This document shows, piece by piece, positions 30,560 to 37,808 of a stretch of 37,808 nt of DNA. The position numbers and the translations under genes were made by a program. The DNA lies in the NCBI GenBank assembly GCA_964468125.1, contig CAYXVF010000061.1:1-37808 (forward strand), read 5' to 3'. The notes under the pieces are model-generated. The model made no database searches, was not told where the DNA came from, and worked only from the letters and a program-made list of their open reading frames with translations. The stretch comes from CAYXVF01 sp964468125 (GTDB taxonomy: Bacteria > Myxococcota > XYA12-FULL-58-9 > CAYXVF01). How positions within the stretch are numbered: position 1 is the first letter of the stretch; each line of letters begins with the position of its first letter.

Positions 30560-31503
30560 TCGTTTCTCTCTCTCAAGCGTGCCCGGAGCGTGCTCGCGAG
30601 CTCGGGCAGGCGGTGGTCGTGTAGCACTACCGGGTGCCGTTCGCGAAGGGCATTGAGGTAGCGGTCGAAGCTGTTCGCACGCTGCTTTTCCAGGAGTTTT
30701 TCTACGATTTCCTCGCGCACCTCCTCGAGTGGGCGGACCAGCTCCGGGCGCCTGGACAGGACCCAGACCACATGCCAACCGCGCGTGCTCTGCACCGGCT
30801 GGAGGACGAGACCGTCCTCGGACCGCCCGAAGATCTCTCTCGAAAAGGACAAACCAAAATCATCGGTCAGGTCTTCCGCGGTCTTGAACAGCAGCTCGCC
30901 GCCCCGGGCCCGGGTCTCCGTATCGAGGGAGTGGCGCAGGACCAACTGCCGAAACTGCCGATCCCGGTCTTCCTCGCGCCGTTGCAGCTGGTCGAGAAGG
31001 TTGTTCGCGAGATTGCGGCCGTCGTCATCTGGGGAGAGCTGAATGTGCGCGATGCGACGCATGGCGGGCTGGAGATAGTAACTCTGGTTGCGCTCGTAGT
31101 AGGTCGCCACCTCGCCGTCGGAAACCGGACGGCCCACCGCTTCACCCGTGAGATCCCGCTCGAGCAGCTTGCGAACCATGACCTTGCGTGCGGCGTCGAT
31201 CACGTCCGGATCTCGGTGAAGGTCGCGCTCGATCGCCGCATAGGCGAGGAGCTCGAAGCGGATCTGGTCCTCCACGAAGGCGCGCAGCTCATCGCTGTCG
31301 AGGTAGCGCTGCGCGGCCAGCACGCCTTCGTCGAGGATGCGCTCCTCGAGGCGTTCGGTCGTGAGGGCGGTTCGGCCAACGCGCGCGACCTCCACCCCAT
31401 CCGCGGTGGGCAGCTCGAGGCACCGCACCGCCTCTTGCGGGCGCGCCGGCGGCTCGAGGGCACAACCGCCAAGCAGCACGAACAGAGCGAGGAGACGTCT
31501 CAT
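30556..31503 (-). CDS. Divergent parvulin/SurA-like lipoprotein
   Basis: A 315-residue protein with lipoprotein signal MRRLLALFVLLGGCALEPP. It keeps the foldase layout: an N-terminal helical part (VGRTALTTERLEERILDEGV, RAFVEDQIRFELLAYAAIER) and a parvulin-like domain (RRIAHIQLSPDDDGRNLANN, FRQLVLRHSLDTETRARGGE, LLFK, and RGWHVVWVLSRRPE). Several parvulin positions are changed (for example GGELLFK in place of GGDLGWF), so isomerase activity may be lost and chaperone function kept. ATG 31503 begins the signal peptide; the frame continues upstream but overlaps aguB. It is followed at once by the second foldase gene with a 4-nt overlap and preceded by aguB with a 34-nt gap. Confidence 0.8.
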   Translation of the reverse strand: MRRLLALFVLLGGCALEPPARPQEAVRCLELPTADGVEVARVGRTALTTERLEERILDEGVLAAQRYLDSDELRAFVEDQIRFELLAYAAIERDLHRDPDVIDAARKVMVRKLLERDLTGEAVGRPVSDGEVATYYERNQSYYLQPAMRRIAHIQLSPDDDGRNLANNLLDQLQRREEDRDRQFRQLVLRHSLDTETRARGGELLFKTAEDLTDDFGLSFSREIFGRSEDGLVLQPVQSTRGWHVVWVLSRRPELVRPLEEVREEIVEKLLEKQRANSFDRYLNALRERHPVVLHDHRLPELASTLRARLRERNE

Positions 31504-31537
31504 GGCCGGGGGGCCTACCACAGCGGATTCGCTTGGC

Positions 31538-32389
31538 CTAGCGCCCGGAGCGGCCGTCCGCGGTGAGCAAGACGCCGTAGAGCTCGGGCCTCCGGTCACG
31601 AAAGAAACCCCAGGCCGCGCGACGGCGTCTCGCCTCGGCCAGATCAAAGCCGTGGAGCAGCACGCCTTCCTCCTCCCGGCCGAGCTCCGCGACCTTGTCC
31701 CCCCGGGCGTTGGCGATGAAGGAGCTGCCGTAGAAGCGCTGGCCGGACTCGTCGCCGATCCGGTTGGCCGCTGCCAGGGGCATCGAATTGGCGACTGCGT
31801 GGCCGAGCATCACCCTCTGCCAGGGGTCTTTCGTGTCTTCACCCGACGGTTCGCTGCCGATCGCCGTCGGGTAGAGAAGGATCTCCGCGCCCGCGAGCGC
31901 CATGGCGCGGGCCGCCTCCGGGAACCATTGGTCCCAGCAGATGCCGACGCCGAGCGTGCCGTAGCGGGTCCGCCAGACTCGAAAACCCGTGTCCCCGGGC
32001 CGGAAATAGTACTTCTCCTCATAGCCTGGGCCATCTGGAATGTGGCTCTTGCGATAGACACCGAGCACGGCCCCGTCCGCATCGATGAGCGCCAGGGAGT
32101 TGTAATAGGCCGCCCCTTCGCACTCGAAGAACGAGTAGGGGATCACGACCTCGAGCTCGCGCGCGATCGCACGCAAGCGGTCGCACGTGGGGTTGCTCAC
32201 CCCCTGCGCCCAGTCAAAGAACTCCTCGCGCTCCTCTTGAGGAAAATAGGGGCCCTCGAACAGCTCAGGGGGAAGTATGACCTGTGCTCCTCGGCTCGCC
32301 GCGTCGCGAATGTGCGACACCACGCGCTCCACGTTGGTCTCCCGGGAATCGCTCAAGGGACACTGAATGACTGCTACGGTGCTCTTCAT
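31538..32389 (-). CDS. aguB: N-carbamoylputrescine amidase
   Basis: A 283-residue enzyme of the nitrilase superfamily that hydrolyses N-carbamoylputrescine to putrescine, CO2 and NH3. The Glu-Lys-Cys triad is visible: E42 in LPPELFEGPYF, K114 in YRKSHIPDGPGY and C151 in GVGICWDQWFPEAARAMA. The sequence DQWFPE after the Cys and KSHIPDGPGYEEKYYF are typical of AguB rather than other nitrilases. It overlaps aguA by 4 nt (ATGA), so both agmatine enzymes are made together. The frame extends to 32488, but ATG 32389 starts the MKSTVAVIQC strand. Confidence 0.95.
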   Translation of the reverse strand: MKSTVAVIQCPLSDSRETNVERVVSHIRDAASRGAQVILPPELFEGPYFPQEEREEFFDWAQGVSNPTCDRLRAIARELEVVIPYSFFECEGAAYYNSLALIDADGAVLGVYRKSHIPDGPGYEEKYYFRPGDTGFRVWRTRYGTLGVGICWDQWFPEAARAMALAGAEILLYPTAIGSEPSGEDTKDPWQRVMLGHAVANSMPLAAANRIGDESGQRFYGSSFIANARGDKVAELGREEEGVLLHGFDLAEARRRRAAWGFFRDRRPELYGVLLTADGRSGR

Positions 32390-33405
32390 CTCGCCTTGGG
32401 TTGTTGCTGGGTGATGCAATGAAAGGCGCCACCGCCCTTCAGGATGGTGCGCGCAGGGCAGCCGACGACGCGGCGCTCGGGAAAACAACGAGCGATTCGC
32501 GCCACCGCTTCCGCGTCTGAATCGACGCCATAGGTCGGAACCACGACGCTGCTGTTACCAACGTAGTAGTTGACATAGCTCGCCGGCAGGATCTCTCCGT
32601 CGTCCGACTCGATGCGCCCGGGGGAGGGAAGGGTGACGATTTCGAGCCTGCGTCCCCGGGCGTCTTTCTCGCCCGCGAGCTCGTCGATGATCTGCTCCAA
32701 GACCGCGGCGTTGGGGTCGTCTTTGCCGTTGGGGACCATACAGAGCACGCGACCGGGATTGACGAAGCGCGCCAAGGTGTCGATGTGCCCGTCCGTGTGG
32801 TCGTTCAGCAAGCCATCGCTGACCCAGAGGACGCGTGTCACTCCGAGCAGCTCGGCGAGCCGCGCCTCCGCCTCCGCTTCGTCGAGCGTGCCGTTGCGAT
32901 TCGGGTTGAGCAGACACGAGCGGCTCGTCAGCACGGTGCCGTCACCATCCAGCTCCACCGCGCCCCCTTCGAGCACAAATGCATGGCGCACGGGGGCGGC
33001 CTGTGAGACGGACGCGACGAAGGGCGCCACGCCGCGGTCGCCGTCGAGCTCGTATTTCCCACCCCAACCGTTGAAGCCGAAGATGTTTGCGACCATGCCG
33101 TGGGCCCCGTGGGCGAAGATCGGGCCCGTGTCGCGCAGCCAGATGTCACCGTAGGGGCAGCGGTGCAGGACCGCCCCCGTACCGGCGGTCGCGCGCTCAC
33201 AGGTGCGTCGGTCTTCATCCGTGCGCACGAGAATCTGTACTTCTTCGCCGCGTCGCCCGTCCTCGCGCACGTCGGCGATCGCGGCGCACAGGGCAGCGTG
33301 CTCTTCCCGAGCTGCGTCGAGGTCGCCCTCCCAGAGCTCCCGATGGCTCGGCCAGGCGAGCCATACGGCCTCGTGCGGCTCCCATTCGGCCGGGATCCGA
33401 AACAT
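32386..33405 (-). CDS. aguA: Agmatine deiminase
   Basis: A 339-residue enzyme of the peptidyl-arginine-deiminase fold that converts agmatine to N-carbamoylputrescine and ammonia. It starts with FRIPAEWEPHEAVWLAWP, a family hallmark. Active-site motifs are YGDIWLRDTGPIF (Asp), NDHTDGHIDTLARFV (His/Asp) and the C-terminal GGGAFHCITQQQP with the nucleophile C330. With aguB it forms the arginine-decarboxylase-dependent putrescine pathway; no speA-type gene is present in the window. No clear Shine-Dalgarno precedes ATG 33405. It appears to be the first gene of a minus-strand operon that continues through the foldases to pdxA. Confidence 0.96.
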   Translation of the reverse strand: MFRIPAEWEPHEAVWLAWPSHRELWEGDLDAAREEHAALCAAIADVREDGRRGEEVQILVRTDEDRRTCERATAGTGAVLHRCPYGDIWLRDTGPIFAHGAHGMVANIFGFNGWGGKYELDGDRGVAPFVASVSQAAPVRHAFVLEGGAVELDGDGTVLTSRSCLLNPNRNGTLDEAEAEARLAELLGVTRVLWVSDGLLNDHTDGHIDTLARFVNPGRVLCMVPNGKDDPNAAVLEQIIDELAGEKDARGRRLEIVTLPSPGRIESDDGEILPASYVNYYVGNSSVVVPTYGVDSDAEAVARIARCFPERRVVGCPARTILKGGGAFHCITQQQPKAR

Positions 33406-33465
33406 GCTGTTTGAGTAGACCAGATCGGGGCCGGAAGGCTAGGCCTCCGCGCGAAGACGATCCGG

Positions 33466-35520
33466 TCAGTTCTGGCCGGGGTTGTCGTCCAAGGCCAGCA
33501 GGAAAGCGACCAGGTCCGCTTGTTGTTGCGGGGTGAAGCCCGCTTCGTCGTCGACCCAGAAGCTGTGACCTTCGCCGCTTAGGTTGCTGACGACCAGGCG
33601 CGGGTCCGCGAGATTGGTCGACACCACCGCCGCGCGCAGATCTCGGTCGACCATCGCGCGGAGGCTCGCCGCGGCATCCGGGAGGATCCCGAGGGCCAGG
33701 GTGTTCGTCAGGCCGAGACCTCCGGGGTTCACAATCGTGAACGCGCCGTCTTCGTCATAGGTCAAAGCATCCGCGCGCACCGCGACACCACCATCATGCA
33801 TGTAGGGCGGATTCAGGTACAGGCCACGTAGTGTCATGGACTTGTAGCCACCGTTTGGAGTGCCTGCGAGGCCCGTGGGGAGCGCGTCCGGAGTGGGGGA
33901 GATTCCTTGCGTGGGCACATCGATGACCCGCGCCCCGGACGGAACGGGGACGGTCGTATCGAAGGTGTAGAGCTTCGGCGCGACGAGAATGTCTTGCAGA
34001 CCCAGGCGCGACTGGGCGCGCGCTGGATTCACACCACCGAGCTCTTCCACGACGTAGATGCGATTGTCCGTATAGAACGGCGCAGGGTGGCAGGACTGGC
34101 AATCGGCCGCGGCGAAGACCGCAGCCCCCCGCTCTACGGCCCCGCTGGCCAGCGCGTTGAAGTTCTCCGCCGAGCGGTTCGGCGGCACATTGAGCGACGC
34201 CTGGTAGGCCGCCATCGCGTTCGGTGCGAAGAGGAACTTCCCAGCGGCAAAATCCAGGGCGAAGGTGTCTTCCGAGAATGCGAGGGCGTTGTAGGAGAAG
34301 TTGCTCGGCGCCGCGTCGGGATAGTCACCCGTACCCGGGAGGAGCACCTGATCCTCGAGCTCCGCTGATGCGGGATCTGGGCGAAGCGCTCGCAGCCATT
34401 CAGAGGGCTTCACCGGGGCGTCCGTCGGGAGGCGCACGGCCGGATCGTCGGCGTTTTGCAGAAGCAAACCGAGGTAGACCTCCGGGTCGAGACCGAGCGC
34501 TTCTCGCGACTTCTGCACCGCGGCGATCAGGTTGATCTCCGAGCTGTGCACCGCCGAGCTGATCGCCGTCGCCCCACCGAAGGGTCCGGTGGAGAAGGCG
34601 CCGTCCCAGGCGAAAGCCGAGAGACCAAAGGTGAACACATTCGGAATCTGCACCGTGTTGTTCAGCAGGTCAGGCGAGCTCTCGAAATTGCCGGCGGGCA
34701 CCGCCAAGACCAGAGCGTCGAAGAAGTCTTCGAGCTTCTGCGGATTCGGGAGCTCGACCGCGTTGCCGTCGCTGTCCAGCACGGTCGTGCCACCTCCCAT
34801 GAGCTCGGGGAGAAAGGGATCGACCGCGAGTCGTGCGAACCCCGCCGCCGAGTTCGTCGCGGCGGCCACGAGGAGCGCCGCGTTCAAGTCGCCGTTTGGA
34901 GGACCGTCCACGAGCACGCCCGTACCCGGGTCCACGGCCGCGTGGCACAATGCGCAGGTGATGTTGCCGTCGAGGCGAACACCCACGGGCAGGAGTGCGC
35001 CCGACTCGACGTCAAAACCCGTCGGAATCTGAGTGCCCGCCGGAAGTGTCTGGCCACCGAGTGTCACGTCCTTTTTGAGCGTGATGACGAGATTCGTAGT
35101 CGGTTGGCCGTTCAGGGCGAGCACGGCGCTCGTGATCTCCGGTAGGAAGGCGAAGAGCCCGCTGCGAAAACCGAGGACGTTTTGCAGCCCAAACTGGTCG
35201 CCGATCTCTTCGCTGCGAAAGATCGTTCGGCCACGACCGATCAAGCTGTTGCTAATGCGCACCATGCCGAGACGCCGGTAGCCCGACGACAGGAAGGGAT
35301 TCTCGCCCGCCCGGAGCACCTTCCGAAACGCTTCGCCCGGCGATAGATAGCGCCCGAACCATTCGTAGTCCCCCACCTCGAGAGTCGGTGCGGGCGCCAG
35401 AAGCTCCGCCACCGCCAACCGATCCGCGGTCGAAAGCGACGCCTCGAGCGTCGGAGCCGTCTCTCCACAGCCGGCTGTCATCATCGTCGAACACAAAACC
35501 CACGCCCACGCCTGTCTCAT
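33466..35520 (-). CDS. Di-haem cytochrome-c-peroxidase-like lipoprotein
   Basis: A 684-residue protein with lipobox MTAGC (Cys 18). It has two c-type haem sites, CALCH (189-193) and CQSCH (474-478), nearly 300 residues apart. The second is followed by FYTDNRIYVVEELGG and later GGYKSMTLRGLYLNPPYMHD and GVAVRADALTYDED, the arrangement found in the C-terminal domain of MauG/CcpA-type di-haem proteins (TLRNV...PYMHDG). It is about twice the size of classic CcpA. It probably carries out peroxide reduction or another oxidation at the membrane surface. ATG 35520 is preferred as it starts the signal, with GGAG a little upstream; the frame opens at 35553. No electron donor gene is next to it. Confidence 0.85.
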   Translation of the reverse strand: MRQAWAWVLCSTMMTAGCGETAPTLEASLSTADRLAVAELLAPAPTLEVGDYEWFGRYLSPGEAFRKVLRAGENPFLSSGYRRLGMVRISNSLIGRGRTIFRSEEIGDQFGLQNVLGFRSGLFAFLPEITSAVLALNGQPTTNLVITLKKDVTLGGQTLPAGTQIPTGFDVESGALLPVGVRLDGNITCALCHAAVDPGTGVLVDGPPNGDLNAALLVAAATNSAAGFARLAVDPFLPELMGGGTTVLDSDGNAVELPNPQKLEDFFDALVLAVPAGNFESSPDLLNNTVQIPNVFTFGLSAFAWDGAFSTGPFGGATAISSAVHSSEINLIAAVQKSREALGLDPEVYLGLLLQNADDPAVRLPTDAPVKPSEWLRALRPDPASAELEDQVLLPGTGDYPDAAPSNFSYNALAFSEDTFALDFAAGKFLFAPNAMAAYQASLNVPPNRSAENFNALASGAVERGAAVFAAADCQSCHPAPFYTDNRIYVVEELGGVNPARAQSRLGLQDILVAPKLYTFDTTVPVPSGARVIDVPTQGISPTPDALPTGLAGTPNGGYKSMTLRGLYLNPPYMHDGGVAVRADALTYDEDGAFTIVNPGGLGLTNTLALGILPDAAASLRAMVDRDLRAAVVSTNLADPRLVVSNLSGEGHSFWVDDEAGFTPQQQADLVAFLLALDDNPGQN

Positions 35521-35777
35521 CTTGAAACACTCCGCCGTTCTGGATGAGGACACTCTAGCGTGGCGTTACAATTTTACAACCTGGTTTTTTCAATAATTTC
35601 AAGCACATATGGGTTTATGAGGGGGTTTGAGGGGCTCTGGGCGCCGATGGCCGGCGCCGGTTGAGGATGTGGGGGGAGGGCGGGCCGTTCGTCTCGTCAC
35701 GAAAACAGCGCCCACGGTATTCATGAAGATCGTAATATCCAAGGATACCAGGGGCTAGCCCCGGAATCGCGAGCGGC
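35521..35777. other. Intergenic region, AT-rich promoter-like part
   Basis: The stretch 35565-35625 is much more AT-rich than the rest of the window and on the minus strand contains TTGAAA followed by TTGTAAAATTG, plausible promoter material for the di-haem lipoprotein gene. Closer to the downstream gene lie two dyads, GGCGCC-N7-GGCGCC (about 35641) and GGGGCTAGCCCC (about 35751-35762). No gene or clear terminator is seen. Confidence 0.35.
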
Positions 35778-36392
35778 TCAGCTCCAAGTCACGCGGAGCC
35801 CGCAGGTGCCGTCTCCGCGACAGCGACACTTCTCCCGCGTGACCTTCACGTTCTTGCAGCCCATCGCCCGGTAGATGTACTCGGTGCCGTAGGTCGCCAT
35901 GTGACAGCCGAGGGGGTGAAAGCTGTCCCACTCGTCGAGGGTCGCGTAGTGGTTGCGGTCCTCATCGCTCTTGAAGAAGACGCCGCCGTTGTCGAAAAAC
36001 ACGCGCCAGATGCGGTTGACCTGGCTGCGGTAGAGTCGTGGCGACACTAAGAGTCTGAAGAGGGTAGAGTAGACGCCCTTGAGGACCTCTTCCATCATTC
36101 CGTGGGCAACGACCCGCAGGACCGTCGGATCCTCGTTGGCCCCGGTCAGCTCCATCCAGGCGTCGAGGAGGGGGAGGATGCTCTCATGGCTGTACCAGCG
36201 GAACGCGAGAAGGTCCAGGTCCTCCGCGTCTGGGTTGAGCAGACGCTGAGTTTCCGCAGGTAGCCTTCCAACGAGCTCCCGGATCGCGTCCTGCCCGTGG
36301 AGCCGAGAGATGTGAGTCGCGATCGAGGCAAGACCGGAGCCCTTCCAGTGCGCATGGGGCTGCGGTGTCGAGATGGTGGGCGGAGTTTCCAA
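35778..36392 (-). CDS. V4R-like small sensory protein, TTG start
   Basis: A 204-residue soluble protein. The last third reads GCHMATYGTEYIYRAMGCKN then VKVTREKCRCRGDGTCGLRV, ending TWS: Cys-rich and closing with the C-x-GD/GxxC-x-(V/F)xW pattern typical of V4R / haem-NO-binding related domains, which bind small molecules or metals. The middle is helical (LDAWMELTGANEDPTVLRVV, then HGMMEEVLKG). The family link is a resemblance only. The only early in-frame start is TTG 36392, because a TGA lies seven codons upstream; no ribosome binding site is visible, so the N-terminus may be wrong or lost. It lies alone between the di-haem protein and a lipoprotein gene. Confidence 0.5.
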   Translation of the reverse strand: METPPTISTPQPHAHWKGSGLASIATHISRLHGQDAIRELVGRLPAETQRLLNPDAEDLDLLAFRWYSHESILPLLDAWMELTGANEDPTVLRVVAHGMMEEVLKGVYSTLFRLLVSPRLYRSQVNRIWRVFFDNGGVFFKSDEDRNHYATLDEWDSFHPLGCHMATYGTEYIYRAMGCKNVKVTREKCRCRGDGTCGLRVTWS

Positions 36393-36539
36393 TGTGCTGG
36401 AAAATGTGCGTCAGCACCGCGGAGCGCTCAACTGTTTTTCGAAGGTCGGATTCTACCGATCGGTCGGCGGAACACGCCGCAGCGAGGTTCGAGGGACGCG
36501 AGAGCGTCGTCACGCGCCCCTCGAACGGCCTCAGTGCAA

Positions 36540-37559
36540 TTACTCGTCGTCCAAAAGAACGCGCTCGGCGCTCCAACGGATCTCGAGCTCGCGAGACTGC
36601 TCCAGCTGGGGCAGCTCGATCGCCATGTCGAAGGTGCCGTTGAAAGAGTCGGCTTCCCAGTCGAAGTCGAAGTCGACCACGGACGCATCTCCCGTGCTCA
36701 TGTCGAGGTCCGTCGTGAAGGTGTCCGCCGCGTCCACGAGCGTGTCGATCATACCCGCATTGGTCTGGGTCTGGAGGACCTCGACCAAGACGAAGCGCAG
36801 GACCTCATCCATGTTGACCCGCAGGTCTTCGCTGACGATTTCGAGGTCGTCGGTTCCCGCGATGCGACCCCGGAAGCCGCCCTGGGACAGGCGGTAATCG
36901 CCCTTGACCGCAACGCCTTCGACCTCGCTCCAGACCATGCGACCGTTCACGAACTCGTCGCTCTGGGTGACTGTCCAGCGCGCGGTGACGTCCAGGTCCG
37001 ACAGTGTCGTGTTTATGGCGTCGATGAGGTCACACGTGTCTTCTTGGAAATTGAAGATCGAGCAGGCCGCGTCGAGGGCGGTGAGGGCACTCAGCGCCTG
37101 GGTCGGCAGGTTGAAATCGAAGGTGAGATCACTCTCGTAGGTTCCCGCGACGGTCAGCGGACGGGTGCGACCGAGCAGCGATGTCCGGGTCACCTCACCA
37201 TCGCGGACTTCGATGAAGTCCTGACAATCAAAGGCCACCGGGGCCCCCACGGAAGTGGAGCCGACGATCCACGCGATCCACAGATTGCCGCGTTCGATAC
37301 CGGTGAAGTCGGCTTCACCGGTGAGCGGCAGATCGCGACGCGCGATCGGTGAAACTCCATCTTCTTCGTAGAAGGGGGCGTTCGCGCAGCTCATACCCTG
37401 CTCGCCTTCGACGAGAAAGACACTCGCCCGCTCGATCAGAGCCGAGTCTTCAAAATCATAAGAAACGACGACGTCTCCGCGGTCGGGAGCCAAGCTGTCA
37501 TCGCCACATGCAGAGATCAGAGTCCCGAGAGCCAGGACCGCTACAAACTTCATTTTCAT
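36540..37559 (-). CDS. Acidic lipoprotein of unknown function
   Basis: A 339-residue protein with lipoprotein signal MKMKFVAVLALGTLISACGD. The mature protein is very acidic and strand-rich (GDVVVSYDFEDSALIERASV, TYESDLTFDFNLPTQ, ASVVDFDFDWEADSFNG), with a few Cys (SCANAP, FDCQDF, CSIFNFQEDTCD) probably in disulfides. It looks like a beta-rich envelope protein; no family is recognised. GAGGGA seven bases before ATG 37559 decides the start. A TTGACA on the minus strand at 37625-37620 may be its -35 element, with a poor -10. Codon use matches the neighbours. Confidence 0.72.
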   Translation of the reverse strand: MKMKFVAVLALGTLISACGDDSLAPDRGDVVVSYDFEDSALIERASVFLVEGEQGMSCANAPFYEEDGVSPIARRDLPLTGEADFTGIERGNLWIAWIVGSTSVGAPVAFDCQDFIEVRDGEVTRTSLLGRTRPLTVAGTYESDLTFDFNLPTQALSALTALDAACSIFNFQEDTCDLIDAINTTLSDLDVTARWTVTQSDEFVNGRMVWSEVEGVAVKGDYRLSQGGFRGRIAGTDDLEIVSEDLRVNMDEVLRFVLVEVLQTQTNAGMIDTLVDAADTFTTDLDMSTGDASVVDFDFDWEADSFNGTFDMAIELPQLEQSRELEIRWSAERVLLDDE

Positions 37560-37808
37560 TTTATCATCCCTCAAAAATTGCCCAAGGCCGCGAGCCCGCT
37601 ACCAGTCCCTGACCGCCAGTGTCAAGGAAAAGAGATCTCGTTGCCCCCGTCACGTCACAATGCGAGCGCAGCCGCGGTGACAACTGCGCAGCCCGTGTGT
37701 CACGATCTTGCCGTCAGAGCGCGCCTTAGACGCGTCTTCTGGGTGGGGGACGAGCGTGCATTCGAGAGAACCCCGAACGCTCTGCTCCGGGTCGTGTATC
37801 GGCAATGC
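37560..37808. other. Intergenic region with repeated GTCAC half-sites
   Basis: No gene is seen. GTCAC or its complement occurs at 37649-37653, 37654-37658, 37677-37681 and 37699-37703; the last two form the dyad GTGACA-N15-TGTCAC (37677-37703). They lie upstream of the possible -35 (37625-37620) of the lipoprotein gene and could be operator sites. Confidence 0.35.

Noticed and set aside
28201..30661. Long plus-strand frames through the surA/pdxA region
   Set aside because: They lie opposite clearly recognisable pdxA and foldase genes and have no domain character.
35751..35762. GGGGCTAGCCCC as a terminator of the V4R-like gene
   Set aside because: The dyad has only a 4-bp stem with a 4-nt loop when folded and no T-run follows in the direction of transcription.

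Overview
The window looks like chromosomal DNA of a high-GC, Gram-negative predatory-lineage bacterium, most likely a member of the Myxococcota (former Deltaproteobacteria). The basis is: a secreted subtilase with CNGxDDxCDG (MopE-type) repeats and a Cys/hydrophobic/poly-Arg C-terminus of the MYXO-CTERM kind; many lipobox lipoproteins, several of them Cys-rich; PilZ, sulfatase-like and DUF2505-type genes; and very frequent 4-nt ATGA stop/start overlaps. No phage, plasmid, transposase or CRISPR was seen. The placement is inferred from gene content only.

Layout: 1-2249, end of a surface protease, a convergent unknown gene whose 5' end is interrupted by a TAG, and a membrane-anchored TPR protein. 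2250-5057 is a decayed stretch: a multiply frameshifted secreted-protein gene, one intact outer-membrane-type protein, and shuffled remnants of an OFA-type MFS transporter. 5058-11572 (minus) holds a beta-barrel-like protein, a sulfatase-like lipoprotein, a [2Fe-2S] ferredoxin, a Slt70-like lytic transglycosylase and an unknown helical protein. 11679-14378 (plus) holds a second sulfatase-like enzyme, a DsbA-type lipoprotein and a small conserved-looking protein. 14397-18252 (minus) holds a 27-cysteine lipoprotein and a tightly coupled operon of two M16 peptidase-family proteins plus a DUF2505-like protein.

18307-20300 carries the ATP synthase Fo genes atpI-atpB-atpE without the other atp genes. 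A promoter, a structured leader and a perfect intrinsic terminator precede atpI; this could be a small RNA gene or an attenuator and is the most interesting non-coding element of the window. 20421-26020 holds a zinc-ribbon protein, a secreted unknown protein preceded by two GTGA-N6-TCAC palindromes 62 bp apart, uvrA, and a divergent HD-domain-like protein. 26159-27730 holds PilZ, a PRC-barrel-like protein and a DUF374 acyltransferase.

27722-33405 (minus) is a probable six-gene operon: aguA-aguB (agmatine to putrescine), three successive parvulin/SurA-type periplasmic foldases, and pdxA, so the surA-pdxA linkage known from enterobacteria is retained. 33466-37559 (minus) holds a di-haem cytochrome-c-peroxidase-like lipoprotein, a V4R-like putative sensor protein and an acidic lipoprotein. 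Overall the window is envelope-oriented (lipoproteins, foldases, proteases, murein turnover) with housekeeping genes (atp, uvrA, pdxA). I did not find a clear defence or other new multi-gene system; the best candidates for new biology are regulatory RNA/DNA sites and several unusual domain variants.
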